This document shows, piece after piece, positions 50,516-58,710 of a stretch of 64,000 nucleotides of DNA. Below the pieces are notes generated by a model. It ran no database searches. It saw nothing but the letters and a program-made list of their open reading frames with translations, and was not told the DNA's origin. Origin of the DNA: Cumulibacter manganitolerans. GTDB lineage: Bacteria > Actinomycetota > Actinomycetes > Mycobacteriales > Antricoccaceae. The translations under genes and the position numbers were made by a program. Location of the stretch: assembly GCF_009602465.1 (NCBI RefSeq), contig NZ_WBKP01000008.1, positions 41,493 to 105,492 of the forward strand, read 5' to 3'. Position 1 is the stretch's first letter; each line of letters starts with the position of its first letter.

Positions 50516-52561
50516 ATGTCCCAGTTCCCGTTCTCCGCGATCCTCGGCGCCGACGACATGGCGCTCGCGCTGATCCTGACGTCGATCTCCCCGGACGTCG
50601 GCGGGGTCCTGGTGCGCGGCGAGAAGGGCACGGCTAAGTCCACGATGGTGCGCGGGCTCGCCGAGGTCCTGCCGGCGCAGGCGGTCGTGGACGGCTGCCG
50701 GTTCGGCTGCGATCCGCGCCGTCCCGACCCGACCTGCCCCGACCGCGCCGCCCACCGCGAGGCCGTGCTCACCCGCGCGGCGCGGCTCGTCGAGCTCCCC
50801 GTCGGCGCCACCGAGGACCGGGTCATCGGCTCGCTCGACCTGCGCAAGGCGCTCGGTGACGCGCGCGCCGAGTTCGAGCCCGGCCTCCTGGCCGACGCCA
50901 ACCGCGGCATCCTCTACGTCGACGAGGTCAACCTGCTGCACGACCACCTCGTCGACCTGCTGCTCGACGCCGCCGCGATGGGTCGCAACACGGTCGAGCG
51001 CGACGGCATCTCGGTCTCGCACGACGCCCGCGTCGTCCTCGTCGGCACGATGAACCCGGAGGAGGGCGAGCTGCGCCCGCAGCTGCTCGACCGGTTCGGG
51101 CTGACCGTCGAGGTGGCCGCGAGCCGGGAGCCGGCGACGCGAGTCGAGGTGGTGCGCCGCCGCCTGGCGTACGACGCCGACCCGGACGCCTTCGTCGCCG
51201 GCTATGCGGCGGCTCAGGAGTCGTTGCGCGAGCGGATCGCCTCGGCCCGGTCGTCGGTGGGCGACGTGCGGCTCCCCGACCGGGAGCTCGAGCGGATCGC
51301 TCGGGTCTGCGCCGGCTTCGACGTCGACGGGATGCGTGCCGACCTCGTCACCGCCCGCGCCGCGAAGGCGCACGCCGCCTGGCACGGCCGCACCGAGGTC
51401 ACCCGCGACGACGTCCGGGCCGCGGCCCGGCTCGCGCTGCCGCACCGGCGCCGCCGCAACCCCTTCGACGCGCCCGATCTGGACGAGGACCTCCTCGACC
51501 AGCTGCTCGGCGACGACGACCCGACGCCGGACGACGACCCGACGCCGGACGACGACCCGACGCCGGACGACGACCCGACGCCGGACGACGACCCGACGCC
51601 CGGGGGCAATCCGCCCCCCGACGGCGGCGAGCCGGCCGACGTGCGCCCCGAGCGTGCCGAGCCGCAGGGGGAGACCACGACGCCGGGGGATCCCGCCGAC
51701 CGCGGGGATCAGCCGGCCGCGGCCGCGCCGCAGGGCGTCGCCTCGGCGGCCGCGCCGTTCGTCACCCGCAGCTTCACCGTGCGCGGGCTCGGTGCGGGGC
51801 AGGCCGGGCGACGCAGCCGGGCGATCACCGACCACGGCCGCACCATCGGCTCGACCCGCGACCAGGTGCGCCGCCTGCACCTCCCGGCGACGATCACCGC
51901 CGCCGCCCACGCGCGCTCCCGCGCGGCCGACGGCGGGCCGCTTCGCCTGCATGCGGCCGATCTGCGCGGCGCGGTCACCCAGGGGAGAGAGGCGAACCTC
52001 ATCCTGCTGGCCGTCGACGCATCGGGCTCGATGGGCGCGCGTCGCCGGATGGACGAGGTCAAGACCGCCGTCCTCTCCCTGCTCACCGACGCCTACCGCA
52101 AGCGGGATCGCGTCGGGCTCGTCTCCTTCCGGGGTAGCGAAGCGGTGCTCTCGCTGCCGCCGACGTCCTCGGTGGAGGCGGCCGAGCGCTGCCTGCGCGA
52201 CCTGCCGCACGGCGGCCGCACGCCGCTGGCCGAGGGCCTGACGGTGGCGGCGCGCACGCTGCAGGTCGAGCGGATCCGGGACCCGCGCCGCCGCGCCCTG
52301 CTCGTGCTGCTCACGGACGGCCGGGCGACGAGCGGTGCCGACGCGCTCGCGCGGGCCCGGCACATCGCCGACGCGTGGCCGAGCACCGGCGTCGACGCGG
52401 TGGTGATCGACTGCGAGACCGGCCGCTTCCGGATGGGGCTGGCCGCCGACCTCGCGCGCCGGATGCGCGCCACCCACGTACCGCTGCCCGACGTGGCCGC
52501 CGACGCGCTCACCGAGATCGTCGGACGCTCGACGGCGCAGCGCGACGGGTGGGCCGCCTGA
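50516..52561 (+). CDS. Fused ChlI/ChlD-type AAA+ and VWA protein, cobaltochelatase partner
   Basis: A 681-residue protein. The AAA+ half has Walker A GEKGTAKST (residues 35-43), Walker B GILYVDEVNLL near 131-141, and GTMNPEEGELRPQLLDRFGL. A Pro/Asp/Gly-rich linker contains five DDDPTP units. The C-terminal VWA domain holds the MIDAS motif VDASGSMG near residue 500. In actinobacteria this protein replaces CobS/CobT and drives CobN; that role is inferred from the family and neighbourhood. It has its own cobalamin riboswitch and overlaps cobO by TGATG. Confidence 0.93.
   Translation: MSQFPFSAILGADDMALALILTSISPDVGGVLVRGEKGTAKSTMVRGLAEVLPAQAVVDGCRFGCDPRRPDPTCPDRAAHREAVLTRAARLVELPVGATEDRVIGSLDLRKALGDARAEFEPGLLADANRGILYVDEVNLLHDHLVDLLLDAAAMGRNTVERDGISVSHDARVVLVGTMNPEEGELRPQLLDRFGLTVEVAASREPATRVEVVRRRLAYDADPDAFVAGYAAAQESLRERIASARSSVGDVRLPDRELERIARVCAGFDVDGMRADLVTARAAKAHAAWHGRTEVTRDDVRAAARLALPHRRRRNPFDAPDLDEDLLDQLLGDDDPTPDDDPTPDDDPTPDDDPTPDDDPTPGGNPPPDGGEPADVRPERAEPQGETTTPGDPADRGDQPAAAAPQGVASAAAPFVTRSFTVRGLGAGQAGRRSRAITDHGRTIGSTRDQVRRLHLPATITAAAHARSRAADGGPLRLHAADLRGAVTQGREANLILLAVDASGSMGARRRMDEVKTAVLSLLTDAYRKRDRVGLVSFRGSEAVLSLPPTSSVEAAERCLRDLPHGGRTPLAEGLTVAARTLQVERIRDPRRRALLVLLTDGRATSGADALARARHIADAWPSTGVDAVVIDCETGRFRMGLAADLARRMRATHVPLPDVAADALTEIVGRSTAQRDGWAA
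51512..51601 (+). repeat. 5 x 18-bp tandem array in the chelatase gene
   Basis: Five contiguous copies of GACGACGACCCGACGCCG (the last ends CCC) encode DDDPTP repeats in the linker between the AAA+ and VWA halves. The copies are identical at the DNA level, so expansion or contraction is recent. Confidence 0.96.
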
Positions 52562-53175
52562 TGGCACAGGGCCGCCCGCCGGTGACCGCCGGCGACAGCA
52601 AGACCACCCGCCAGCGCCGCAACCAACCGCTCGTCGCGGTGCACACCGGCGCCGGGAAGGGCAAGTCGACCGCGGCGTTCGGCCTCGCGCTGCGGGGCTG
52701 GAACCAAGGCTGGTCGATCGGCGTGTTCCAGTTCGTGAAGTCGGCCAAGTGGCGGATCGGGGAGCAGAGCGCCCTCGAGGCGTTGAACGACGTGCACCGC
52801 GGCACCGGCCAGGGCGGCCCGATCGAGTGGCACAAGATGGGCTCCGGCTGGTCGTGGTCGCGCAAGGCCGGTACCGAGGAGGACCACGCCCGCGACGCGG
52901 TCGAGGGCTGGGCGGAGATCAAGCGCCGGCTCGCCGACCAGACCCACACCCTCTACATCCTCGACGAGTTCACGTACGTCATGAAGTGGGGCTGGGTGGA
53001 CGTCGACGACGTGGTGGAGACGCTGCGCAGCCGGCCGGGCTACCAGCACGTGGTGATCACCGGCCGGGACGCCGACCCGCGGTTGCTCGAGATCGCGGAC
53101 CTCGCCACCGAGATGACCAAGCTCGCGCACCCCTTCGACCGCGGGCAGAAGGGCCAGAAGGGGATCGAGTGGTGA
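52561..53175 (+). CDS. cobO: Cob(I)yrinic acid a,c-diamide adenosyltransferase
   Basis: Attaches the 5'-deoxyadenosyl group to cobalt. The 204-residue protein has the P-loop AVHTGAGKGKSTAAFGLALR near residues 26-45 and LYILDEFTYVMKWGWVD, then VITGRDADPRLLEIADLATE, as in CobA/BtuR/CobO. The start overlaps the upstream stop (TGATG). It precedes the cobB-cobC fusion by one base. Confidence 0.95.
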   Translation: MAQGRPPVTAGDSKTTRQRRNQPLVAVHTGAGKGKSTAAFGLALRGWNQGWSIGVFQFVKSAKWRIGEQSALEALNDVHRGTGQGGPIEWHKMGSGWSWSRKAGTEEDHARDAVEGWAEIKRRLADQTHTLYILDEFTYVMKWGWVDVDDVVETLRSRPGYQHVVITGRDADPRLLEIADLATEMTKLAHPFDRGQKGQKGIEW

Positions 53176-53176
53176 C

Positions 53177-55660
53177 GTGCTGAGCATCCCCCGTGTCGTG
53201 ATCGCGGCGCCCGCCTCCGGGCAGGGCAAGACCACCGTGGCCGTCGGCCTGATGGCGGCGCTGACCCGGGCGGGGCAGCAGGTCGCGCCGGCGAAGGTCG
53301 GGCCGGACTTCATCGATCCCGGCTACCACGCGCTCGCGACCGGCCGTCCCGGCCGCAACCTCGACCCGTGGCTGTGCGGCGAGTCGCTGATGCTGCCGCT
53401 GCTCGCGCACGGCCACCTGAGCCCGGAACCCGCTGCGCTGTCGGTGATCGAGGGCGTCATGGGGCTCTACGACGGCCGCATCGGCACCGACGGGTTCGCG
53501 TCCACCGCGCACATCGCGACGGTGACCGACAGCCCCGTGGTCCTGGTCGTCGACATCTCCTCGGCCGCCCGCACGATCGCGGCGACCGTGCACGGGCTGG
53601 CCCACTTCGATCCGTCGCTGCGGGTCGCCGGCGTGGTGCTGAACAAGGCCGGATCGGCGCGGCACGCCGAGGAGGTGCGCCGCTCGGTCGAGGCCGTCGG
53701 GCTTCCGGTGCTCGGCGTCCTGCCGCGGGACGCCGGGGTGAGCGCCCCGTCGCGGCACCTCGGGCTGGTGCCGGTCGACGAGCGCGACGACGTCGCCGCC
53801 GGGCTCGACCTCCTCGCCGAGCAGACGGCCTCCTACGTCGACCTCGACGCCGTCCGCCGCATTGCCGACAGCGCAAGCGATGTGGACGTCACTCCCTGGA
53901 CGCCCCCGCGCCGGGACCGCGCGGTCAGGCCGGTGGTCGCCGTCGCCGGGGGACGCGCGTTCACCTTCCGGTACGCCGAGACCGACGAGCTCCTGCGGGC
54001 ACAGGGCTGCGAGCCGGTGGTGTTCGATCCGGCTCGTGACGGCTCTCTGCCCGCGGGGACGGCGGCGCTGTACCTCGGCGGCGGGTTCCCGGAGATCCAC
54101 GCCGGCGACCTGGCCGGCAACGCGGCCCTCAAGCGGCAGATCGGCGACGCCGTGGCCGCCGGCATGCCGGTGGTCGCCGAGTGCGCAGGCCTGCTGTACC
54201 TCGGCGAGTCGGTGGACGGACACGACTTCGTGGGCGCCGTGCCGACCCGCGCCGCGATGAACCCGCGGCTGACCCTGCGCTACGAGCGGGCCCGCCTCGC
54301 GGTCGACTCGGTGCTCGGACCCGCCGGGACGGTGGTCACCGGGCACGAGTTCCACCGCACCCGCACGTCGCCGGCGTACGGCCCCCGGCCGGCGTGGCGG
54401 CACGACAGCGGCGCCGTCGAGGGGTTCGCCCTCGACCCCGCCGGCACCGGACGGGCGACGCTGCACGCGTCGTACCTGCACGTGCACTGGGCGGGCAACC
54501 CGGCCCTCGCCGCGAGCTTCGCCGACGCGGCCGCCGATTTCGCCGGCACGCACGCCCTGCCCGCCCCCGAACCGGCCGACGCCGAGGCGGCCGGCCGCAG
54601 ACGCATCCCAGCCCGCCCGGCCGAGAGGTCCGCGGAGCCGGCGTCCCTCGAGCACCACGGCGACGCCGAGCTGGGCGACGGGCTCGAGGACTTCGCCGTC
54701 AACGTCCGCGACGCTCGTCCGCCCACCTGGCTCGCCTCCCGGATCGCGGACTCCGCCGCGGACCTCGCCGCCTACCCCGACGTCTCGGCGGCGCGCCGCG
54801 CGGTCGCCAAGCGGCACGGCGTGAGCGACGACATGGTGCTGCTGACCAACGGCGCGGCCGAGGCGTTCACGCTGATCGCCCGCGCGTTCGGCAACCGGCG
54901 CCCCGCCGTCGTGCACCCCCAGTTCACCGAGCCGGAGTCGGCGCTGCGGCGCGCCGGCATCGTGCCGGAGCGGATCATGCTGCAGGCCCGCGACGGCTTC
55001 GTCCTGCACGAGTCGCTGGTGCCCGCCGAGGCCGGCCTCGTGCTGGTCGGCAACCCGACGAACCCGACGGGGGTCCTGCATCCCCGCGGCGCGCTCGAGT
55101 CCCTGCGCCGCCCCGGACGGCTCCTCGTCGTCGACGAGGCCTTCATGGACGCGGTGCCGGGCGAGTCGCAGAGCCTGATCACGTCCGACCCCACCGGTGT
55201 GGTCGTGCTGCGCTCGCTGACGAAGACCTGGTCCATCGCGGGCCTGCGCGCCGGCTACCTGATCGGCGAGCCGGAGGTCGTCGCGGCGCTGGGCCGCCAC
55301 CAGCCGCACTGGGCGGTGTCGACTCCCGCGGCCCTCGCGATGGAGCTGACGGCCACGCCCGCCGCCGTCGCCGAGGCGGCGCGACAGGCCGAGGAGCTGC
55401 AGCGGTGGCGTGCCGTGCTGGTCGCCGCGCTGGAGCGGCTCGGGCTACGCCCAGTCTCTGGACGCGCCCCGTTCGTGCTCGTCGAGGCGGGCTCCGGGGT
55501 GCGCGCCGCCCTGCGGGCGCGGGGGCTTGCCGTCCGCACCGGCGCGAGCTTCCCGGGACTGGGCCCGACATGGGTGCGGATCGCGGTCCGCGAGCCCGCG
55601 GCCACCGAGCGGCTGGTCGCCGCCCTCGACGACGTCATGAGCTTGGAGACGACAGCATGA
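53177..55660 (+). CDS. cobBC: Cobyrinate a,c-diamide synthase fused to CobC-like aminotransferase
   Basis: An 827-residue fusion. Residues 1 to about 455 are CobB/CbiA: P-loop IAAPASGQGKTTVAVGLMAA, SVIEGVMGLYDG, YLGGGFPEIHA, and the glutaminase Cys in VVAECAGLLYLGES. Residues about 491-827 are a PLP-dependent class I/II aminotransferase fold of the CobC/CobD type: HHGDAELGDGLEDFAVNV, NPTNPTGVLHP, and the PLP Lys in LRSLTKTWSIAGLRAGY. The latter decarboxylates threonine phosphate to aminopropanol phosphate for the side chain. GTG 53177 starts it. The two steps are not adjacent in the pathway. Confidence 0.93.
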   Translation: MLSIPRVVIAAPASGQGKTTVAVGLMAALTRAGQQVAPAKVGPDFIDPGYHALATGRPGRNLDPWLCGESLMLPLLAHGHLSPEPAALSVIEGVMGLYDGRIGTDGFASTAHIATVTDSPVVLVVDISSAARTIAATVHGLAHFDPSLRVAGVVLNKAGSARHAEEVRRSVEAVGLPVLGVLPRDAGVSAPSRHLGLVPVDERDDVAAGLDLLAEQTASYVDLDAVRRIADSASDVDVTPWTPPRRDRAVRPVVAVAGGRAFTFRYAETDELLRAQGCEPVVFDPARDGSLPAGTAALYLGGGFPEIHAGDLAGNAALKRQIGDAVAAGMPVVAECAGLLYLGESVDGHDFVGAVPTRAAMNPRLTLRYERARLAVDSVLGPAGTVVTGHEFHRTRTSPAYGPRPAWRHDSGAVEGFALDPAGTGRATLHASYLHVHWAGNPALAASFADAAADFAGTHALPAPEPADAEAAGRRRIPARPAERSAEPASLEHHGDAELGDGLEDFAVNVRDARPPTWLASRIADSAADLAAYPDVSAARRAVAKRHGVSDDMVLLTNGAAEAFTLIARAFGNRRPAVVHPQFTEPESALRRAGIVPERIMLQARDGFVLHESLVPAEAGLVLVGNPTNPTGVLHPRGALESLRRPGRLLVVDEAFMDAVPGESQSLITSDPTGVVVLRSLTKTWSIAGLRAGYLIGEPEVVAALGRHQPHWAVSTPAALAMELTATPAAVAEAARQAEELQRWRAVLVAALERLGLRPVSGRAPFVLVEAGSGVRAALRARGLAVRTGASFPGLGPTWVRIAVREPAATERLVAALDDVMSLETTA

Positions 55661-56682
55661 GCCCGCAGCGAGACCTCGCCGGCCGGAGCGTCCTGGTCCA
55701 CTCGGTGCGCCCGTCGTCCACCGGGAGACTGCATTCCCTGGTGCAACGGGGCGCCCGGGTCACCGTGCTGTGCGCCCAACCGGACGCCGCCCTGTCGGAC
55801 ATCGCCGGTCGGGGGCTGATCGGCGTCGTCGCGGACGCCGACCCTCTCGAGTTCGACCTGGTCATCCGAGACGGCGATCCCGCACCCGAGGGACTCGGTC
55901 ATCACAGCGGGGAACCGGGCTCGACGACCGGGCGGGTGACGCTCGTGGGCGGCGGCCCGGGCGACGTCGGTCTGCTCACTCTGGCCGGGATGCAGGCGAT
56001 CCGGAGCGCCGACGTCATCGTGTGCGACCGGCTCGCCCCGCTGGCCGCCCTCGAGGAGGCGCGCGAGGACGCCGAGATCATCCACGTCGGGAAGATCCCG
56101 CGCGGCGAGTTCACCCCGCAGGAGCGGATCAACGAGATCCTGATCGAGAAGGCGCGCGCGGGCCTGGACGTGGTCCGGTTCAAGGGCGGCGACAGCTTCG
56201 TGTTCGGCCGCGGCGGCGAGGAGTGGATCGCCTGCGCGGCGGCGAACGTGCCCGTGAGCATCGTGCCCGGCATCAGCTCGTCGATCGCCGCCGCCGAGCT
56301 GGCCGGGATCCCGGTGACCCACCGGTCCATCACCGCCGGCTTCACCGTGGTCTCCGGGCATGTCGCGCCCAGCGACCCGCGGAACACCGTGAACTGGGCG
56401 GCGCTGGCGACGTCCGGGCTGACGATCGTCGTCCTGATGGGGGTCGCGGCGCTGGGCGAGATCGCGGCGACCCTCGAGGCGGCGGGGCTGCCGGCGAGCA
56501 CGCCGGTCGCGTGCATCGCCGATGCCTCGACCCCCAGCCAGCGGGCGGCGTACGGCCGGCTCGACGACATCGCCCGCATCACCGAGAAGGCCGGCATCTC
56601 GGCCCCGGCGGTTACCGTGATCGGCGAGGTCGTGCAGGCGCTCCCACGGTCCGCCGAGCACGAAGCGGGTGCGGGTGGTTGA
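55657..56682 (+). CDS. cobA: Uroporphyrinogen-III C-methyltransferase with a degenerate N-terminal domain
   Basis: Dimethylates uroporphyrinogen III to precorrin-2, the first committed step. The catalytic domain (residues about 90-341) begins VTLVGGGPGDVGLLTLAGM and has VVRFKGGDSFVFGRGGEEW, PGISSSIAAAELAGIPVTHR. Residues 1-85 resemble the Rossmann half of siroheme synthase (SVLVHSVRPSSTGRLHSL) but lack the GxGxxA motif, so precorrin-2 dehydrogenase activity is unlikely. The start overlaps the cobBC stop (ATGA). The end overlaps the cobD start. Confidence 0.94.
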   Translation: MSPQRDLAGRSVLVHSVRPSSTGRLHSLVQRGARVTVLCAQPDAALSDIAGRGLIGVVADADPLEFDLVIRDGDPAPEGLGHHSGEPGSTTGRVTLVGGGPGDVGLLTLAGMQAIRSADVIVCDRLAPLAALEEAREDAEIIHVGKIPRGEFTPQERINEILIEKARAGLDVVRFKGGDSFVFGRGGEEWIACAAANVPVSIVPGISSSIAAAELAGIPVTHRSITAGFTVVSGHVAPSDPRNTVNWAALATSGLTIVVLMGVAALGEIAATLEAAGLPASTPVACIADASTPSQRAAYGRLDDIARITEKAGISAPAVTVIGEVVQALPRSAEHEAGAGG

Positions 56683-57643
56683 CGGGACGGGCGCCGGGCT
56701 GCTGCTCGGCTTCCTGGCCGACCGGGTCCTCGGCGACCCGCGTCGCCGGCATCCGGTAGCCGGATTCGGCCGGGCGGCGCTCGCGTTGCAGAAGCCGCTG
56801 TACGCCGACCGACGCGCGAACGGGATGCTCTACGAGCTCGTGCTGGTGGGTGGGACGCTCGCCGGCGGCGCGCTCGCCGCGCGCGCGGCGGGCGGACGGC
56901 GTACCGCTCGGACGACCGGGCCCGTGCCGTACGCGTTCGCGGTGGCGGCAGCCACCTGGGTGGTGCTCGGCGGCCGGAGCCTGGAGCGCGAGGCTGCCGC
57001 GGTGCACGCGCTGGCCGAGGCCGGCGACCTGCCGGCGGCGCGACTCCGCGTCCGCGCACTCGTCGGCCGGGACCCGTCGCGGCTGGACGGCGACGAGCTC
57101 GCCCGCGCCTGTGTCGAGTCGCTGGCCGAGAACACCTCCGACGCGGTCGTCGCCCCGCTGTTCTGGGGAGCCGTCGCCGGGATCCCCGGGCTGCTGGGCT
57201 ATCGGGCGATCAACACCCTCGACGCGATGGTCGGGCACCGGACGCCGCGGTGGGAGCGCTTCGGGTGGGCCGCCGCCCGGGTGGACGACGTCGCCAACCT
57301 GGTCCCGGCGAGGGTGGCCACCGCGCTGACCGCGGTGCTGTCGCGCCGGCCGCGCGAGGTGCTGCGCGTCGTTCGCCGCGATGCGCCGGCACACCCGAGC
57401 CCGAACGCCGGGCCGATCGAGTCGGCGTTCGCCGCGACCCTCGGCGTCCGGCTGGGGGGCAGCAACGTCTACGCGGGAGTGGCCGAGAACCGTGGCACGC
57501 TCGGCGATGGCCGTAGCGTGCGCCTCGACGACGTGCCGCGGGCCATCCGGCTGAGCGGGCGGCTGTCCTGGGCGACGGTGGCCGCCGTGCTCGCGCTGCG
57601 CGGCGTCGGCCGCGCGGTGCGCGCGTGGTCGGGCCGGCGCTAG
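56669..57643 (+). CDS. cobD: Adenosylcobinamide-phosphate synthase
   Basis: Joins aminopropanol phosphate to adenosylcobyric acid at the membrane. A 324-residue protein of the CobD/CbiB family with about four TM segments. Signatures are DRVLGDPRRRHPVAGFGR and SLAENTSDAVVAPLFWGAV. GTG 56669 overlaps cobA by 14 bp; a second in-frame GTG at 56675 is also possible. It ends overlapping cobK by 4 bp on the other strand. Confidence 0.93.
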   Translation: MRVVDGTGAGLLLGFLADRVLGDPRRRHPVAGFGRAALALQKPLYADRRANGMLYELVLVGGTLAGGALAARAAGGRRTARTTGPVPYAFAVAAATWVVLGGRSLEREAAAVHALAEAGDLPAARLRVRALVGRDPSRLDGDELARACVESLAENTSDAVVAPLFWGAVAGIPGLLGYRAINTLDAMVGHRTPRWERFGWAAARVDDVANLVPARVATALTAVLSRRPREVLRVVRRDAPAHPSPNAGPIESAFAATLGVRLGGSNVYAGVAENRGTLGDGRSVRLDDVPRAIRLSGRLSWATVAAVLALRGVGRAVRAWSGRR

Positions 57644-58383
57644 GTCCGTTCGGTGTCGAGCCACGCGGACACGCCGTCCAGCGAGGCGACCTCGTGGGCC
57701 CCGCTCGGCAGCGCCGGCCGCGCGACGACCACGACCGGCACGTCCAGCCGCGCCGCCGCCTCGAGCTTCGCGGCCGTGTAGCCGCCTCCGGAATCCTTGG
57801 TCAGCAGGACGTCCACCCGATGCTCACGCATCAGCGCCACCTCGGCGTCGACGGCGTACGGCCCGCGGGCGAGCAGCACCTGCCAGGCGGCCGGCGGCGG
57901 CGTCTCGAGCGGCTCGACGACGCGGACGACGACCGTGCGGTCGGCCCAGGCGTCCCGGAAGTACGGCAGGGTCTGGCGGCCGGTCGTCAGGAACGGCCGA
58001 CGTCCGAGGCCCTCGGCGATCGCCCGGGCGTCGTCGTACGACGCGGCCCAGTGCCAGCGGTCGGCATGCGGGTGGCTGCGCCAGCCGGGGCGGGCGAACC
58101 GGACGAGGGGCACGCCGGTGGCCGCGGCGGCCTCGACGGCGTGCCGGGTCATCGTGGTCGCGAAGGGATGGGTGGCGTCGACCAGGTGGGTGATCGAGGC
58201 CGAGCGCAGGAACTCGGCGAGGCCGCCAGGGCCGCCGAAGCCGCCGATGCGCACCTCACCGACGGGCAGCCGCGGCCGGGCGACCCGCCCGGCGAGCGAG
58301 GAGACGACGTACCGCCCGGCATCGGCAAGCAGCGCGGCGAGGGCCCGCGCCTCGGCGGTGCCGCCGAGGATCAGCACGCGCAC
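57640..58383 (-). CDS. cobK: Precorrin-6A reductase
   Basis: NADPH-dependent reduction of precorrin-6A to precorrin-6B. The 247-residue protein begins VRVLILGGTAEARALAALL, the family's nucleotide-binding start, and has THLVDATHPFATTMTRHAVEA and PFLTTGRQTLPYF. GTG 58383 is the start. It converges on cobD with a 4-bp overlap and is preceded by a palindromic element and tRNA-Ser(GGA). It forms a single-gene unit at the edge of the island. Confidence 0.94.
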   Translation of the reverse strand: MRVLILGGTAEARALAALLADAGRYVVSSLAGRVARPRLPVGEVRIGGFGGPGGLAEFLRSASITHLVDATHPFATTMTRHAVEAAAATGVPLVRFARPGWRSHPHADRWHWAASYDDARAIAEGLGRRPFLTTGRQTLPYFRDAWADRTVVVRVVEPLETPPPAAWQVLLARGPYAVDAEVALMREHRVDVLLTKDSGGGYTAAKLEAAARLDVPVVVVARPALPSGAHEVASLDGVSAWLDTERT

Positions 58384-58404
58384 GTCGAGGCCTTCCGATC
58401 CGAC

Positions 58405-58459
58405 CTGCGGGGGAGTAGGTAACGCTATCGGCCGGATAGCGTGCGCTACTCCACCGCAG
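58405..58459. repeat. Nested palindromic intergenic element, copy 4
   Basis: Outer arms CTGCGGGGGAGTAG (58405-58418) and CTACTCCACCGCAG (58446-58459) with one mismatch, a 3x3 internal loop GTA/GCG, and inner arms ACGCTATC / GATAGCGT with loop GGCCG. It lies between the 3' end of tRNA-Ser(GGA) and the cobK start, 12 bp from the tRNA. Confidence 0.9.
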
Positions 58460-58470
58460 AAGGTGAACGG

Positions 58471-58555
58471 CGGAGGATACGAGATTCGAACTCGTGAGGG
58501 CGTGAACCCAACCCGCTTTCCAAGCGAGCGCCATAGGCCTCTAGGCGAATCCTCC
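58471..58555 (-). tRNA. tRNA-Ser (anticodon GGA)
   Basis: On the minus strand the acceptor arms GGAGGAT (58555-58549) and ATCCTCC (58478-58472) pair, with discriminator G at 58471. The anticodon stem CTCGC/GCGGG encloses TTGGAAA, giving GGA for UCC/UCU. The long variable arm and T-arm CGAGTTCGAATCTCG are present. CCA is not encoded. Confidence 0.95.
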
Positions 58556-58678
58556 AGGGTGCGACACACAAGGATACCGGCAGCGGATCCCGCGAGTCGA
58601 CCGGGAGCGCTGAGCGTCACAGCCCGCGACTCGGCGCGGGGGTACGCCGGCCGCGACCCATATTGTGAGCACCTCTAA

Positions 58679-58706
58679 CGATTGTGCTGCCGCTCGGGCA
58701 CAATCG
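58679..58706. promoter_or_regulatory. Candidate repressor operator at the thiolase-like gene
   Basis: CGATTGTGC (58679-58687) and GCACAATCG (58698-58706) are perfect 9-bp inverted repeats around a 10-bp spacer. The right arm includes CACAAT, a possible -10 box 6 nt before ATG 58711, so a bound repressor would block RNA polymerase. A similar half-site ATTGTGAGCAC is at 58662-58672. The regulator is not in the window. Confidence 0.65.
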
Positions 58707-58710
58707 GCCC

